Shown here: one piece after another, positions 1 through 6,832 of the stretch
How positions within the stretch are numbered: position 1 is the first letter of the stretch
Layout: the number at the start of each line of letters is the position of its first letter
Source: Flavobacteriaceae bacterium
Lineage (GTDB): Bacteria; Bacteroidota; Bacteroidia; Flavobacteriales; Flavobacteriaceae
DNA: 7,098 nucleotides
Reading direction: 5' to 3'
Assembly (NCBI GenBank): GCA_023301205.1
Contig: JALZVC010000042.1
Span: 1-7,098, forward strand
Translations under genes and position numbers: made by a program
Notes under the pieces: model-generated
Told to the model about the DNA's origin: nothing
The model's database searches: none
The model's input: the letters and a program-made list of their open reading frames with translations, nothing else

Positions 1-1062
1 GGACTTGCAAGTAATAGTCACGCTATCTTTCTTATACTTGCTAGTACAATTATGGCAATGATCACCTTAGAGCGTATCAAAACAGAAAAATTACGCGTTT
101 CAAGAAGCACTTGGATAGGTATCGGCATATTTGGTGTATTGACATTAGTAAGCATTCTTCAAATCTTACCACCTACAGACACTTCTTTTTTTGATCGAGG
201 AGAAAATATTTCTTTCTTTCAAAAAATCGCAAAAAGTATGACGCCCTTTTTTAAGAGTATATTCATCCTGCCTGATGTAACGATCGATTCTTTTTGGAAT
301 AGCCATATCTTAGTGAATTATAGCAAACCGATCGCTGCTGTATTTGCTGTTATGAGTTTGAGTATTCCTTATTTTATATTTTACAAGAATAGACGTTTAT
401 TGATTTATGTCTATTTCGGCATATTTGCTACTGCTGGATTTTTCTTTATTACTATGATGAATGCTGCTAGGTATTATGGCATATTATACCTGTTCGTAAT
501 TACTGCTTTATGGTTTGAGAAGTCCGCTTTCACGAAATCAGAAAAAGCCTTCTTACTATCAGAAAACAAGTTGAAAAAAACACGCACGATACTTATCTAC
601 TCCATCTTAGGGTTGCATTTTATTTCTGGTATGTATGCTTTTACTATGGATATTTCAAAGCCATTTACAACTGCAGCACAAACTGCTCTATATCTAAAAG
701 AAAATAATTTAACAGAAAAAATAATCGCTACAAAATCCTGTAACGGCACAGCATTAAGTGCTTATATAGGTAAGCCCATTTATTTTACAAGAACAAACAG
801 CTTTGAAAGTTATTGCTCCTTTAATAGGCCTTCTATACAAAATGAACATGGAACTGTTGAGGTTATAGCGTCTATTAAACAACTCCTAAACAGTAAGGCA
901 TCATCAGTTATTTTTATTACTTATGAATCCTTTTTTGACACGAGTCAAAAGAAAGAATGGATATTAAACAACGAAACTATTAAAATAGAATTTCTAACAC
1001 AATTTGAGGGAGGCATTCTCAAAAAAGGAAACCATTATATCTATGAAATTTCAAAATACTAA
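1..1062 (+). CDS. Polytopic inner-membrane protein, possibly GT-C-like glycosyltransferase (5' end outside window)
   Basis: The reading frame is open from base 1 and ends at TAA 1060-1062. The ATG codons at 52 and 58 lie inside a hydrophobic helix, so the true start is very probably upstream of the window; at least 353 residues are present here. Counting from the ATG at 52, hydrophobic segments lie near residues 1-6 (continuing upstream), 20-39, 92-111, 116-134, 141-155 and 178-197. They are followed by a soluble C-terminal part of about 135 residues. A PPTD sequence sits just after the second helix (residues 40-43), and an NAARYYG sequence lies between two later helices (137-143). Several helices plus an extracytoplasmic C-terminal domain recall GT-C type membrane glycosyltransferases of flavobacteria, but the catalytic N-terminal loop is not in view, so this is only a suggestion. 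The gene overlaps the downstream lipoprotein gene by 20 bases, which implies cotranscription. I do not recognise a named family with confidence. Confidence 0.8.
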   Translation, partial: GLASNSHAIFLILASTIMAMITLERIKTEKLRVSRSTWIGIGIFGVLTLVSILQILPPTDTSFFDRGENISFFQKIAKSMTPFFKSIFILPDVTIDSFWNSHILVNYSKPIAAVFAVMSLSIPYFIFYKNRRLLIYVYFGIFATAGFFFITMMNAARYYGILYLFVITALWFEKSAFTKSEKAFLLSENKLKKTRTILIYSILGLHFISGMYAFTMDISKPFTTAAQTALYLKENNLTEKIIATKSCNGTALSAYIGKPIYFTRTNSFESYCSFNRPSIQNEHGTVEVIASIKQLLNSKASSVIFITYESFFDTSQKKEWILNNETIKIEFLTQFEGGILKKGNHYIYEISKY

Positions 1063-2206
1063 GTTCTTTTTAAATAGCTGTGCTATTAGTTGCTTTGCAC
1101 TAGTATTTTTAATGCTTTGCTCTTGCAATACAAAGACTGATGATGCTAACATATTATATCTTAGATGGAATAAGTCACACGAGATAGATAATTTTAAAAA
1201 AAACAGAATAGGTCTTACTTGGGCCTTATCCTTTTTAGGATCAAACATAGCACTAGACCCTACATTAACAGGAATAACTTATACAAAAGACAGGATACGT
1301 CTAGATATATCTCAAGTAGGTTTTTCAGAAAAAGCAGTGTCGCATTTACAATCACTTAATATAGCAATTAAAAACTCAGAAGAGTATCAAAAAAAAGGAA
1401 CCATAGATCTGGGAAGATACATTGCGCTTACCATAGGGAGTTCGCAACATTATTATAAAATAGTAGATATTCCATTGCAGTTATTTGATCTAAAATCTAA
1501 GTACACGTTTGATACGCTAACTGCATATATTAACAATAGCAGTATCTCCAAGATTGATAGAGAAATACAATACTCAATAAATAATAGCACAACAAAGCGT
1601 GCATTTATTTCATCAGAAAGAGACACCATAACAGGCGAGATACAAGAATATGAGACGGTAGAAGTCATGACTAATGGTCTTTCTCGATTTGCGTTGTACG
1701 ACATACAAGGAAATCTAAAAACCGAAGGAGACGAAAAAATCACTAGAGCAGGAAAACCTGGTAAATGTATATGGTGCCACGAGTCTGGTATCCAACCCTT
1801 GTTTAGAAAGCAAATAGATGTTAAAAATTATATGCCTGCCGGAGATTTCTTAGATTCTTTACAAAGATATCATCAAGAGCTTAAGGAGTATCAAGATCGT
1901 GTATGGCAAGACGCTTTTATTCAAAATAGACGCTCGCACACAAACATGGAACTCGCATATATTACTTTTATGGAACCTTCTGTTGAGCAACTTGTAAATG
2001 AATGGCAAATGACTAAAGATGAAGTTCTAAAAAAAGTAGCACATCTCAAATCACACCATCATCATGAATTTGATTTTCTTGGAGATTTATATCATAGAAA
2101 AGATATTGATTCTCTCGCTCCATTTAAGGTTCTTGAAGTTCCTGAAAATCTACGAGAACGATCTCATAACGAAGAGAATGTAGATTACATTCCCTCTGCC
2201 TTATAG
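1043..2206 (+). CDS. Predicted lipoprotein with one CXXCH haem-c motif, function unknown
   Basis: The product is 387 residues from the ATG at 1043. This start is preferred over an in-frame ATG at 1004 because it places a textbook lipoprotein signal peptide at the N-terminus: Lys2 and Lys7, a hydrophobic stretch at about 8-25, and the lipobox L-C-S-C with the acylated cysteine at Cys28. Export to the periplasmic side of a membrane is therefore expected. A single CIWCH motif at residues 242-246 fits covalent haem c attachment, which occurs after export. Met264-Pro265 lies only 18 residues after the haem histidine, shorter than usual for a class I cytochrome c axial methionine. His334, the run His338-341 and His351 form a cluster that could supply a haem ligand or bind metal. 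The first 200 or so mature residues have no motif I recognise. A purely structural or metal-binding role for the cysteines is possible. An electron-transfer or redox-sensing role is inference from the motif alone. Confidence 0.85.
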   Translation: MKFQNTKFFLNSCAISCFALVFLMLCSCNTKTDDANILYLRWNKSHEIDNFKKNRIGLTWALSFLGSNIALDPTLTGITYTKDRIRLDISQVGFSEKAVSHLQSLNIAIKNSEEYQKKGTIDLGRYIALTIGSSQHYYKIVDIPLQLFDLKSKYTFDTLTAYINNSSISKIDREIQYSINNSTTKRAFISSERDTITGEIQEYETVEVMTNGLSRFALYDIQGNLKTEGDEKITRAGKPGKCIWCHESGIQPLFRKQIDVKNYMPAGDFLDSLQRYHQELKEYQDRVWQDAFIQNRRSHTNMELAYITFMEPSVEQLVNEWQMTKDEVLKKVAHLKSHHHHEFDFLGDLYHRKDIDSLAPFKVLEVPENLRERSHNEENVDYIPSAL

Positions 2207-2258
2207 GTATTTTTCCAGAGCGGAGAAAACACAAGATCAAGAACACCTTCTTTCGGGG
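2207..2258. other. Convergent intergenic gap with a weak hairpin
   Basis: These 52 bases separate two genes that end toward each other. Bases 2210-2216 can pair with 2222-2228 around a five-base loop, giving seven pairs including one G-T wobble. Both genes need to end transcription here, so a bidirectional terminator would make sense. However, no T-run follows the hairpin on either strand, so it does not meet the usual intrinsic-terminator pattern. Confidence 0.3.
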
Positions 2259-3083
2259 TTAGGAAGATAACCACTTCTCATAAAGCATTTCTTTCTCTTC
2301 TTTTGTGAAAAAGTGACCCATATATTTAGATCCTAATTGATCATCTAGATACGATTTTGGGAAACGGATATAGGACTTAAATTCAGCATACAGCGCGGCT
2401 CCCTTTTTTGTATTAGTGACATTTACATTTTTGATAGTAAAGTCTTTTAAACAACAAAAGTCCCCTACCAATTTTGATTTCAAGGTGTCTTCAAGATTAC
2501 TGTTTAACAATAAAACATCAGTTTGACTGCCCTTTATAACTGCATAGCCTTTTGCTTTTGCGAAATCGTGCTCATACACATCTACCCCAGTTCCTTCTTT
2601 AAGATGATTATCAAACCAATTTTTACAATAGGTATGATCTAGTTTTTTATAAAAAACAGCTTCTATGTCTTGAAGACTGCCTTTAAAAAGATGTATTGGC
2701 ACACCCATATGGATTTCAAAAGCTTCAAAAAAAGCAGATAGATTACGCTCAATCGGGTTTCTAAATAATGAAATTACTTTATAATTTTCTTGCGTTTCGA
2801 GCAGGTATTTATGTAGCATAAATACAGGACTTCTACTTCCTGGATACACGCCGTTTTGTTGGCATATTTTTATAGCCCGCAACTCCTCTTCTATACTAAG
2901 ACTATGGATGTGAAAGCAAGGAATATCTGATTGATTCTTTAAAGAATGATAAACACTTGATGACCCAACCTTTGCCATCGTAAACACAAGAACAGGTTCT
3001 TGCGTACGTCCCCTTACTTGTTGCTCTTGTTGTTTGAGCACCCAGCGGTCTTTAATATGATATTTTAAAAAAGGTTTTATCAC
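2259..3083 (-). CDS. Sulfotransferase-like protein, NKWYS / capsular polysaccharide synthesis type
   Basis: The product is 274 residues and begins at GTG (3083-3081); no ATG lies upstream in frame before the preceding stop, and the next Met is residue 36, inside the conserved loop. It resembles the putative capsular polysaccharide synthesis (NKWYS) family, which has a sulfotransferase fold. Residues 34-48 (FTMAKVGSSSVYHSL) look like the PAPS 5'-phosphosulfate-binding loop. Arg108 in RNPIERNLSAFF, with Ser116 eight residues later, matches the R..S spacing of the 3'-phosphate-binding motif. Residues 154-174 (KNWFDNH...VYEHDF) resemble the region that names the NKWYS family. There is no signal peptide or membrane helix, so it should act in the cytoplasm, where PAPS is made. 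The likely reaction is sulfate transfer to a sugar or lipid of the surface glycan; the acceptor cannot be read from the sequence. It follows a GT87-like gene after six bases and should share its transcript. Confidence 0.78.
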   Translation of the reverse strand: MIKPFLKYHIKDRWVLKQQEQQVRGRTQEPVLVFTMAKVGSSSVYHSLKNQSDIPCFHIHSLSIEEELRAIKICQQNGVYPGSRSPVFMLHKYLLETQENYKVISLFRNPIERNLSAFFEAFEIHMGVPIHLFKGSLQDIEAVFYKKLDHTYCKNWFDNHLKEGTGVDVYEHDFAKAKGYAVIKGSQTDVLLLNSNLEDTLKSKLVGDFCCLKDFTIKNVNVTNTKKGAALYAEFKSYIRFPKSYLDDQLGSKYMGHFFTKEEKEMLYEKWLSS

Positions 3084-3089
3084 TATAAA

Positions 3090-4682
3090 TTAATTATGCA
3101 CATCTATATACTTAAGTGTAAATGCGCCTCTTCTGGAATGATGATCGGTAAGAAAATAAATTTTAGAATTATTTACCAGTACTGGCTTTTTCTTTAAAGC
3201 GACATCTGTAATAATTAAACGCTCACCTATATATAACTCATGATTTTTTAAGGTAATTGCCTGCTCATCAAAACTAGTAATTAGAATATCTGTAGTAACG
3301 GTTTCATCGCCATTCCTACCTAAAACATTATAAGCAAGTTTTCCTTGATCATTAAAAAAGTCGTAGACCATAAAATGTTTTTTTTCTGATAAAGCATACT
3401 TAGATGTATCCTGTGCTGGTTCTTTTAGAGTACCATAATACATAGGGAATAACACCGCAAAAATAAGTACAATATATCCCAAATGAAACTTCCCTCCTAT
3501 CCATTTATAAATACTCAAACTCAATAAAACAACGAGCCATAATCTAGAAAATTGAATCCCTATTAACATACTTTCTAATACTTGAAAAGGGAAATTACAA
3601 ATGAGGATTAATAATCCCAAAAGCACTAACTTATGGATCCATTTTATAGAAAGTGTACACACTGCAAAAAGCGGAATTACCCACAATATTTGTGCATAGG
3701 TCGCTGTTCTTCCTTGTGTTAAAAATAAAATTGTTACCCATATAGCAAGTAAAAGGAGTGTGTTATTTTTATTACGTATTGATATGGCTATCGCACTCCC
3801 AATAATCACTGCTTTTGTAATCCAATTTGAAAATCCATAGATACGAGCATCGGCTATCCAGGCATTTGGATTATAATAGGCATCTTCTACAAAAAGAGTT
3901 TTAAAAAACACCTCTAACGATTGATAGTTAGGTCTATAATCTGTGGTTGTATTACTTAAAAAAGTATGCGGAAGTACGTCAAAGAAATAAGATCCCCAAA
4001 GGGTATATCCTGTTATAGAAATTCCAATAACACATACGATAATGGTTCCTAAAATACACCAACCTATGGTTTTCCATTTCTTTTGAAACGCCAATGGAAT
4101 TCCATAGAAGACAGGAAAAAACTTAAACAGTACAGCAAATCCTAAAAAAAGTCCTGTCAAGTACTCTTTCTTCTTATCAAGATAATAATAGCCCACTATC
4201 ACAAAAAAAAAGATGATAAAGTAGGATTGCCCAAACAGAATTTGATTCCGAATAGGCACATAAAAAATTAGAGGAACTAGTAGTAAAACCCATTTTGTAT
4301 TATTCAATGTTTGCTTTGCAAGCAATCCAAGTCCCACTAAAAATAGTAGAACACTGATACTATTAAAAATAAACTTTGCTATATATGGATCATCTATATA
4401 TGCTAATGGATAAAATGCAGCTAAGGTAAATGGGCTATTTACATAAAAATCTACCAATACATCTGTATAGCCCAAGCCCCATATATAATGATTAAATGCA
4501 TGAATATCAAAAATAACTGTTTCGGGAGCGATACCATCGTGCAATAATCTAGCAGAAAAATAACTATTTGAAAAATCATGTAATGGCATAGAATACGAAG
4601 AAAACAGAAAATAAAGACAAATCGCTACTGTGGGCAGCAAGTATATTATAACTATTTTAGTATTATTAATTTCAATATTCAT
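3090..4682 (-). CDS. GT87-like (DUF2029) polyprenyl-phosphate-dependent membrane glycosyltransferase
   Basis: The product is 530 residues starting at ATG 4682-4680. It is strongly hydrophobic with about ten to twelve membrane segments up to residue 417. Features matching the GT87 / DUF2029 family are an early extracytoplasmic acidic site, His35-Asp36-Phe37, followed by NSYFSARLLHDG (39-50); NSPFTLAAFYPLA (82-94) before a helix; NQILFGQS (146-153); and the KFFP turn (187-190) after a helix. In characterised GT-C enzymes the early Asp is catalytic, and family members such as PimE use polyprenyl-phosphate mannose as donor. The sugar used here is unknown. The enzyme should act on the periplasmic face of the inner membrane. 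Residues 418-530 form an extra soluble, probably beta-rich C-terminal domain beyond the last helix, making the protein longer than many GT87 members. It is the first gene of a minus-strand pair with the sulfotransferase-like gene. Confidence 0.85.
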   Translation of the reverse strand: MNIEINNTKIVIIYLLPTVAICLYFLFSSYSMPLHDFSNSYFSARLLHDGIAPETVIFDIHAFNHYIWGLGYTDVLVDFYVNSPFTLAAFYPLAYIDDPYIAKFIFNSISVLLFLVGLGLLAKQTLNNTKWVLLLVPLIFYVPIRNQILFGQSYFIIFFFVIVGYYYLDKKKEYLTGLFLGFAVLFKFFPVFYGIPLAFQKKWKTIGWCILGTIIVCVIGISITGYTLWGSYFFDVLPHTFLSNTTTDYRPNYQSLEVFFKTLFVEDAYYNPNAWIADARIYGFSNWITKAVIIGSAIAISIRNKNNTLLLLAIWVTILFLTQGRTATYAQILWVIPLFAVCTLSIKWIHKLVLLGLLILICNFPFQVLESMLIGIQFSRLWLVVLLSLSIYKWIGGKFHLGYIVLIFAVLFPMYYGTLKEPAQDTSKYALSEKKHFMVYDFFNDQGKLAYNVLGRNGDETVTTDILITSFDEQAITLKNHELYIGERLIITDVALKKKPVLVNNSKIYFLTDHHSRRGAFTLKYIDVHN

Positions 4683-4688
4683 GAATCA

Positions 4689-4715
4689 CAAAAATAACCT
4701 TATTTAGAATAGCAA
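4689..4715 (-). promoter_or_regulatory. Candidate Bacteroidota promoter for the GT87-sulfotransferase pair
   Basis: Read on the minus strand, TATTTTTG (4696-4689) matches the Bacteroidota -7 consensus TAnnTTTG at every fixed position. A TTG at 4715-4713 lies 16 bases upstream of it, slightly closer than the usual -33 spacing. The -7 box ends only six bases before the GT87 ATG at 4682, so transcription would begin at or just before the start codon, giving a leaderless or nearly leaderless mRNA. AT-rich sequence makes chance matches common. Confidence 0.4.
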
Positions 4716-4735
4716 TTTCATTCTCTTTAATACGT

Positions 4736-4743
4736 TAACTTTG
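4736..4743 (+). promoter_or_regulatory. Candidate -7 promoter element for the GT2-flippase operon
   Basis: TAACTTTG matches the Bacteroidota -7 consensus TAnnTTTG at every fixed position and lies 47 bases before the GT2 start at 4791, giving a leader of about 40 bases. I see no good TTTG or TTG at the expected -33 distance. Its place in a 108-base divergent gap supports a promoter here, but the missing -33 element lowers confidence. Confidence 0.4.
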
Positions 4744-4790
4744 TGTTTGTATACCGTCTTTAGATAGCGTTAAAAATAGTACTGTCATAC

Positions 4791-5537
4791 ATGATTAACA
4801 ACAAAAAAATAGTTGTCGTATTACCTGCATACAATGCAGCACTTACACTACAACAAACCTATAATGAAATTCCTTTTGATATCGTAGACGACGTGATCTT
4901 AACAGATGACCATAGTGCTGATAATACAGTAGAGGTTGGTAACTCTTTAGCAATAAAACATATCATTGTTCACGAAAAGAACAGAGGGTATGGCGGTAAT
5001 CAAAAATCATGTTATAATAAAGCATTGGAATTAGATGCAGATATTGTCATTATGCTACATCCTGATTATCAATACACACCAAAGTTGATTCCTTCTATGG
5101 TATATCTTATTGCAAATGATGTATATGATGTGGTATTAGGGTCTCGTATTTTGAACAAAGGTGCTATTAAAGGAGGAATGCCATTGTATAAATATATTGC
5201 AAATAGAATACTGACCCTGTTTCAAAACATACTGATGGGGCAAAAGTTATCTGAGTATCATACAGGATATCGAGCGTTTAGTAAAAAAGCATTACTCGCT
5301 ATTCCATATGAAGATAACTCAGAAGATTTTATTTTTGACAACCAGATGCTGGGACAATTGTGCTATGCAAAAATACAAATAGGAGAAGTTTCTTGTCCTA
5401 CCAAATATTTTCCAGAAGCATCATCTATTAATTTTTCGCGAAGTGTTACTTATGGTCTAGGAGTTCTTGGCGTTTCTATTAAATATTTTTTACACAAAAA
5501 AAGGCTTATAAAATCGAAACTCTTTAATTCTATTTAG
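4791..5537 (+). CDS. Family 2 glycosyltransferase, DPM1/UGT-like
   Basis: The product is 248 residues, a single GT-A domain. The start places the first beta strand, VVVLPAYNA (8-16), at the usual distance from the N-terminus. Nucleotide-sugar binding motifs follow: Asp39-Asp40 in DDHSADNT, NRGYGGNQKSCYNKAL (64-79), and LHPDYQYTP (89-97), where Asp92 is the probable metal and diphosphate ligand at the DxD position. GSR (117-119) and EYHTGYRAF, a typical acceptor-side region of the DPM1-like subgroup, come later. A hydrophobic stretch near the C-terminus (YGLGVLGVSIKYFL) may touch the membrane, but there is no full transmembrane anchor. It would transfer a sugar from a nucleotide donor to a polyprenyl-phosphate or lipid-linked acceptor at the cytoplasmic face. 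It could supply the donor for the divergent GT87-like enzyme, since DPM1-like enzymes make polyprenyl-phosphate sugars; that link is inference. The flippase gene starts two bases after its stop. Confidence 0.88.
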   Translation: MINNKKIVVVLPAYNAALTLQQTYNEIPFDIVDDVILTDDHSADNTVEVGNSLAIKHIIVHEKNRGYGGNQKSCYNKALELDADIVIMLHPDYQYTPKLIPSMVYLIANDVYDVVLGSRILNKGAIKGGMPLYKYIANRILTLFQNILMGQKLSEYHTGYRAFSKKALLAIPYEDNSEDFIFDNQMLGQLCYAKIQIGEVSCPTKYFPEASSINFSRSVTYGLGVLGVSIKYFLHKKRLIKSKLFNSI

Positions 5538-5539
5538 CA

Positions 5540-6730
5540 ATGCAATTGCAGTATTCTAAGTTGCTTACCCGTGCAAAAACTGTCTCCCTTTATGGTTTTG
5601 GACAGAGCATTCCTATGGTTGCACAACTTATTATATCTCTGCTTATTATTAAAAAGCATTCTGTAGAGCTATGGGGTGAATATGTCACGCTATTATTATG
5701 GGTTAATTTCATTGTAATATTCTCCTATTTTGGGAATAAAAGCTATCTCTTAAAACGTTTTAGTGAACAGCCAAGTAAGATCTATACAACTTGGTTATCA
5801 AACTTTAGTACGCGCTTCATTGTATTGCTTCTTATAGGAATCTTCGCTTTTTTTATTCCATTATTTGAGCCGCACCGTACATTTATCTTAGGTTGGCTTT
5901 TTCTATTATTTTACAATCAGTCTTTTGAAGTGCTCATTTTATACCAAAAAGATTTTAAGTTCAACTTTATCACAGAACTTATCAGGAATAGTACTGTTTT
6001 AGGGATCCTCTTATTCTTCTCAAGCACACTTAATCTAAATCAATTTCTGTATATCATTATTGGAGGTTTAGCCATCAAAGCTATTTTTTATTCTGTGTTT
6101 TATTTAAAGACACTTCAAAGTACAAAAATCACATTAGACACTCAGAGTCTTATAGCATCAGTTCCTTTTCTTATTCCTATGGTATTAGGAACTCTAAGAA
6201 CGAAAATAGACAGTTACTATGGAACCATTTATTTCACCAAGGAAGATCTTAGTCAATACCAAATTTTCATCAGTCTGATTGCTTTAGTACAAATGGGAGC
6301 TGCGTATATGATTAACCCATTTATCAAAATTTTCTACCGTATTTCAAAGAACACAAGAACTGTTATAGAAAAACAATTTTTATTTTTAGGAATTACTATA
6401 GGAGCTATTGCTACAGCAATTATTTATGTTATTATCAATTATGTGTACGAATTTACATTTAGCAATACCAACTATATTCTAGGATACCTTTTTTTAGCGA
6501 CATTATTTATACATCTGTTGTTGATTAATGAGTTTTATAAAAATAATAAACAAACACTTGTTGCCATTATTATAGGTGTAACAGCATTGGTGCAAATTAC
6601 ATTAGGGTATTTTACCATAGATACGTATCAATCTATAGGTGCCTTAACCATAAAAGTTATAGGGCAATGGATGGTCGTTTTAGCGTTGTTATTATTGAGG
6701 AAACATTTTTTAAACGTTACAGACAAGTAG
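5540..6730 (+). CDS. Wzx-like polysaccharide flippase (MOP superfamily)
   Basis: The product is 396 residues with about twelve hydrophobic segments, roughly at 15-37, 44-64, 91-109, 114-134, 152-163, 169-189, 203-218, 240-263, 278-300, 311-329, 338-357 and 364-386. The opening LLTRAKTVSLYGFGQSIPMVAQLI, with a small basic segment before helix 1, is typical of oligosaccharide flippases. So is the stretch near residues 219-245 (charged RTKIDSYYG, then a helix after DLSQY). At 396 residues it is near the short end for the family but appears complete. Its likely role is to move a lipid-linked oligosaccharide from the cytoplasmic to the periplasmic leaflet. The gap of two bases to the GT2 gene indicates a shared operon, probably with translational coupling. 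Assignment as Wzx rather than another MOP transporter rests on context and overall pattern, because these proteins share few fixed residues. Confidence 0.8.
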   Translation: MQLQYSKLLTRAKTVSLYGFGQSIPMVAQLIISLLIIKKHSVELWGEYVTLLLWVNFIVIFSYFGNKSYLLKRFSEQPSKIYTTWLSNFSTRFIVLLLIGIFAFFIPLFEPHRTFILGWLFLLFYNQSFEVLILYQKDFKFNFITELIRNSTVLGILLFFSSTLNLNQFLYIIIGGLAIKAIFYSVFYLKTLQSTKITLDTQSLIASVPFLIPMVLGTLRTKIDSYYGTIYFTKEDLSQYQIFISLIALVQMGAAYMINPFIKIFYRISKNTRTVIEKQFLFLGITIGAIATAIIYVIINYVYEFTFSNTNYILGYLFLATLFIHLLLINEFYKNNKQTLVAIIIGVTALVQITLGYFTIDTYQSIGALTIKVIGQWMVVLALLLLRKHFLNVTDK

Positions 6731-6832
6731 TATATTTACGAGGTAGATAACACCAATTCAAAAAAAAGAAAACAATAACATTAGCACTTTCTAAAATAAA
6801 CTTTTATTAACAAAATTACTTAGCAAATATAA
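6731..6832. other. AT-rich gap before the carbamoyltransferase gene
   Basis: These 102 bases are very AT-rich and contain no convincing hairpin. They also hold no full match to TAnnTTTG on the plus strand; the closest is TATATTTA at 6731-6738, one base off and without a spaced TTG. Readthrough from the flippase gene therefore seems at least as likely as a separate promoter. Confidence 0.5.

Noticed and set aside
1004..1042. Upstream in-frame ATG that would extend the lipoprotein by 13 residues
   Set aside because: It would add charged residues in front of a standard lipoprotein signal peptide and deepen the overlap with the previous gene; the ATG at 1043 is far more natural.
1051..1248. Minus-strand open frame of 65 codons inside the start of the lipoprotein gene
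   Set aside because: It lies opposite a well-supported lipoprotein gene with a clear signal peptide and has no recognisable motif; it is a shadow frame.
1453..1743. Minus-strand open frame of 96 codons within the lipoprotein gene
   Set aside because: It is fully contained opposite the coding region and its translation shows no family resemblance or plausible start signal.
2257..2272. Perfect 5-base inverted repeat GGTTA / TAACC with a 6-base loop
   Set aside because: It overlaps the last codons of the sulfotransferase-like gene, is short, has no following T-run and could easily occur by chance.
4880..5075. Possible defective GT2 because the usual DxD is replaced by His-Pro-Asp
   Set aside because: A HPDYQY motif at this position is a regular variant in this GT2 subgroup; Asp92 and the Asp39-Asp40 pair are intact, so the enzyme is probably active.
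6731..6738. TATATTTA as a promoter for the carbamoyltransferase gene
   Set aside because: It misses the final G of the -7 consensus, has no TTG at proper spacing and lies about 95 bases from the start codon in very AT-rich sequence.
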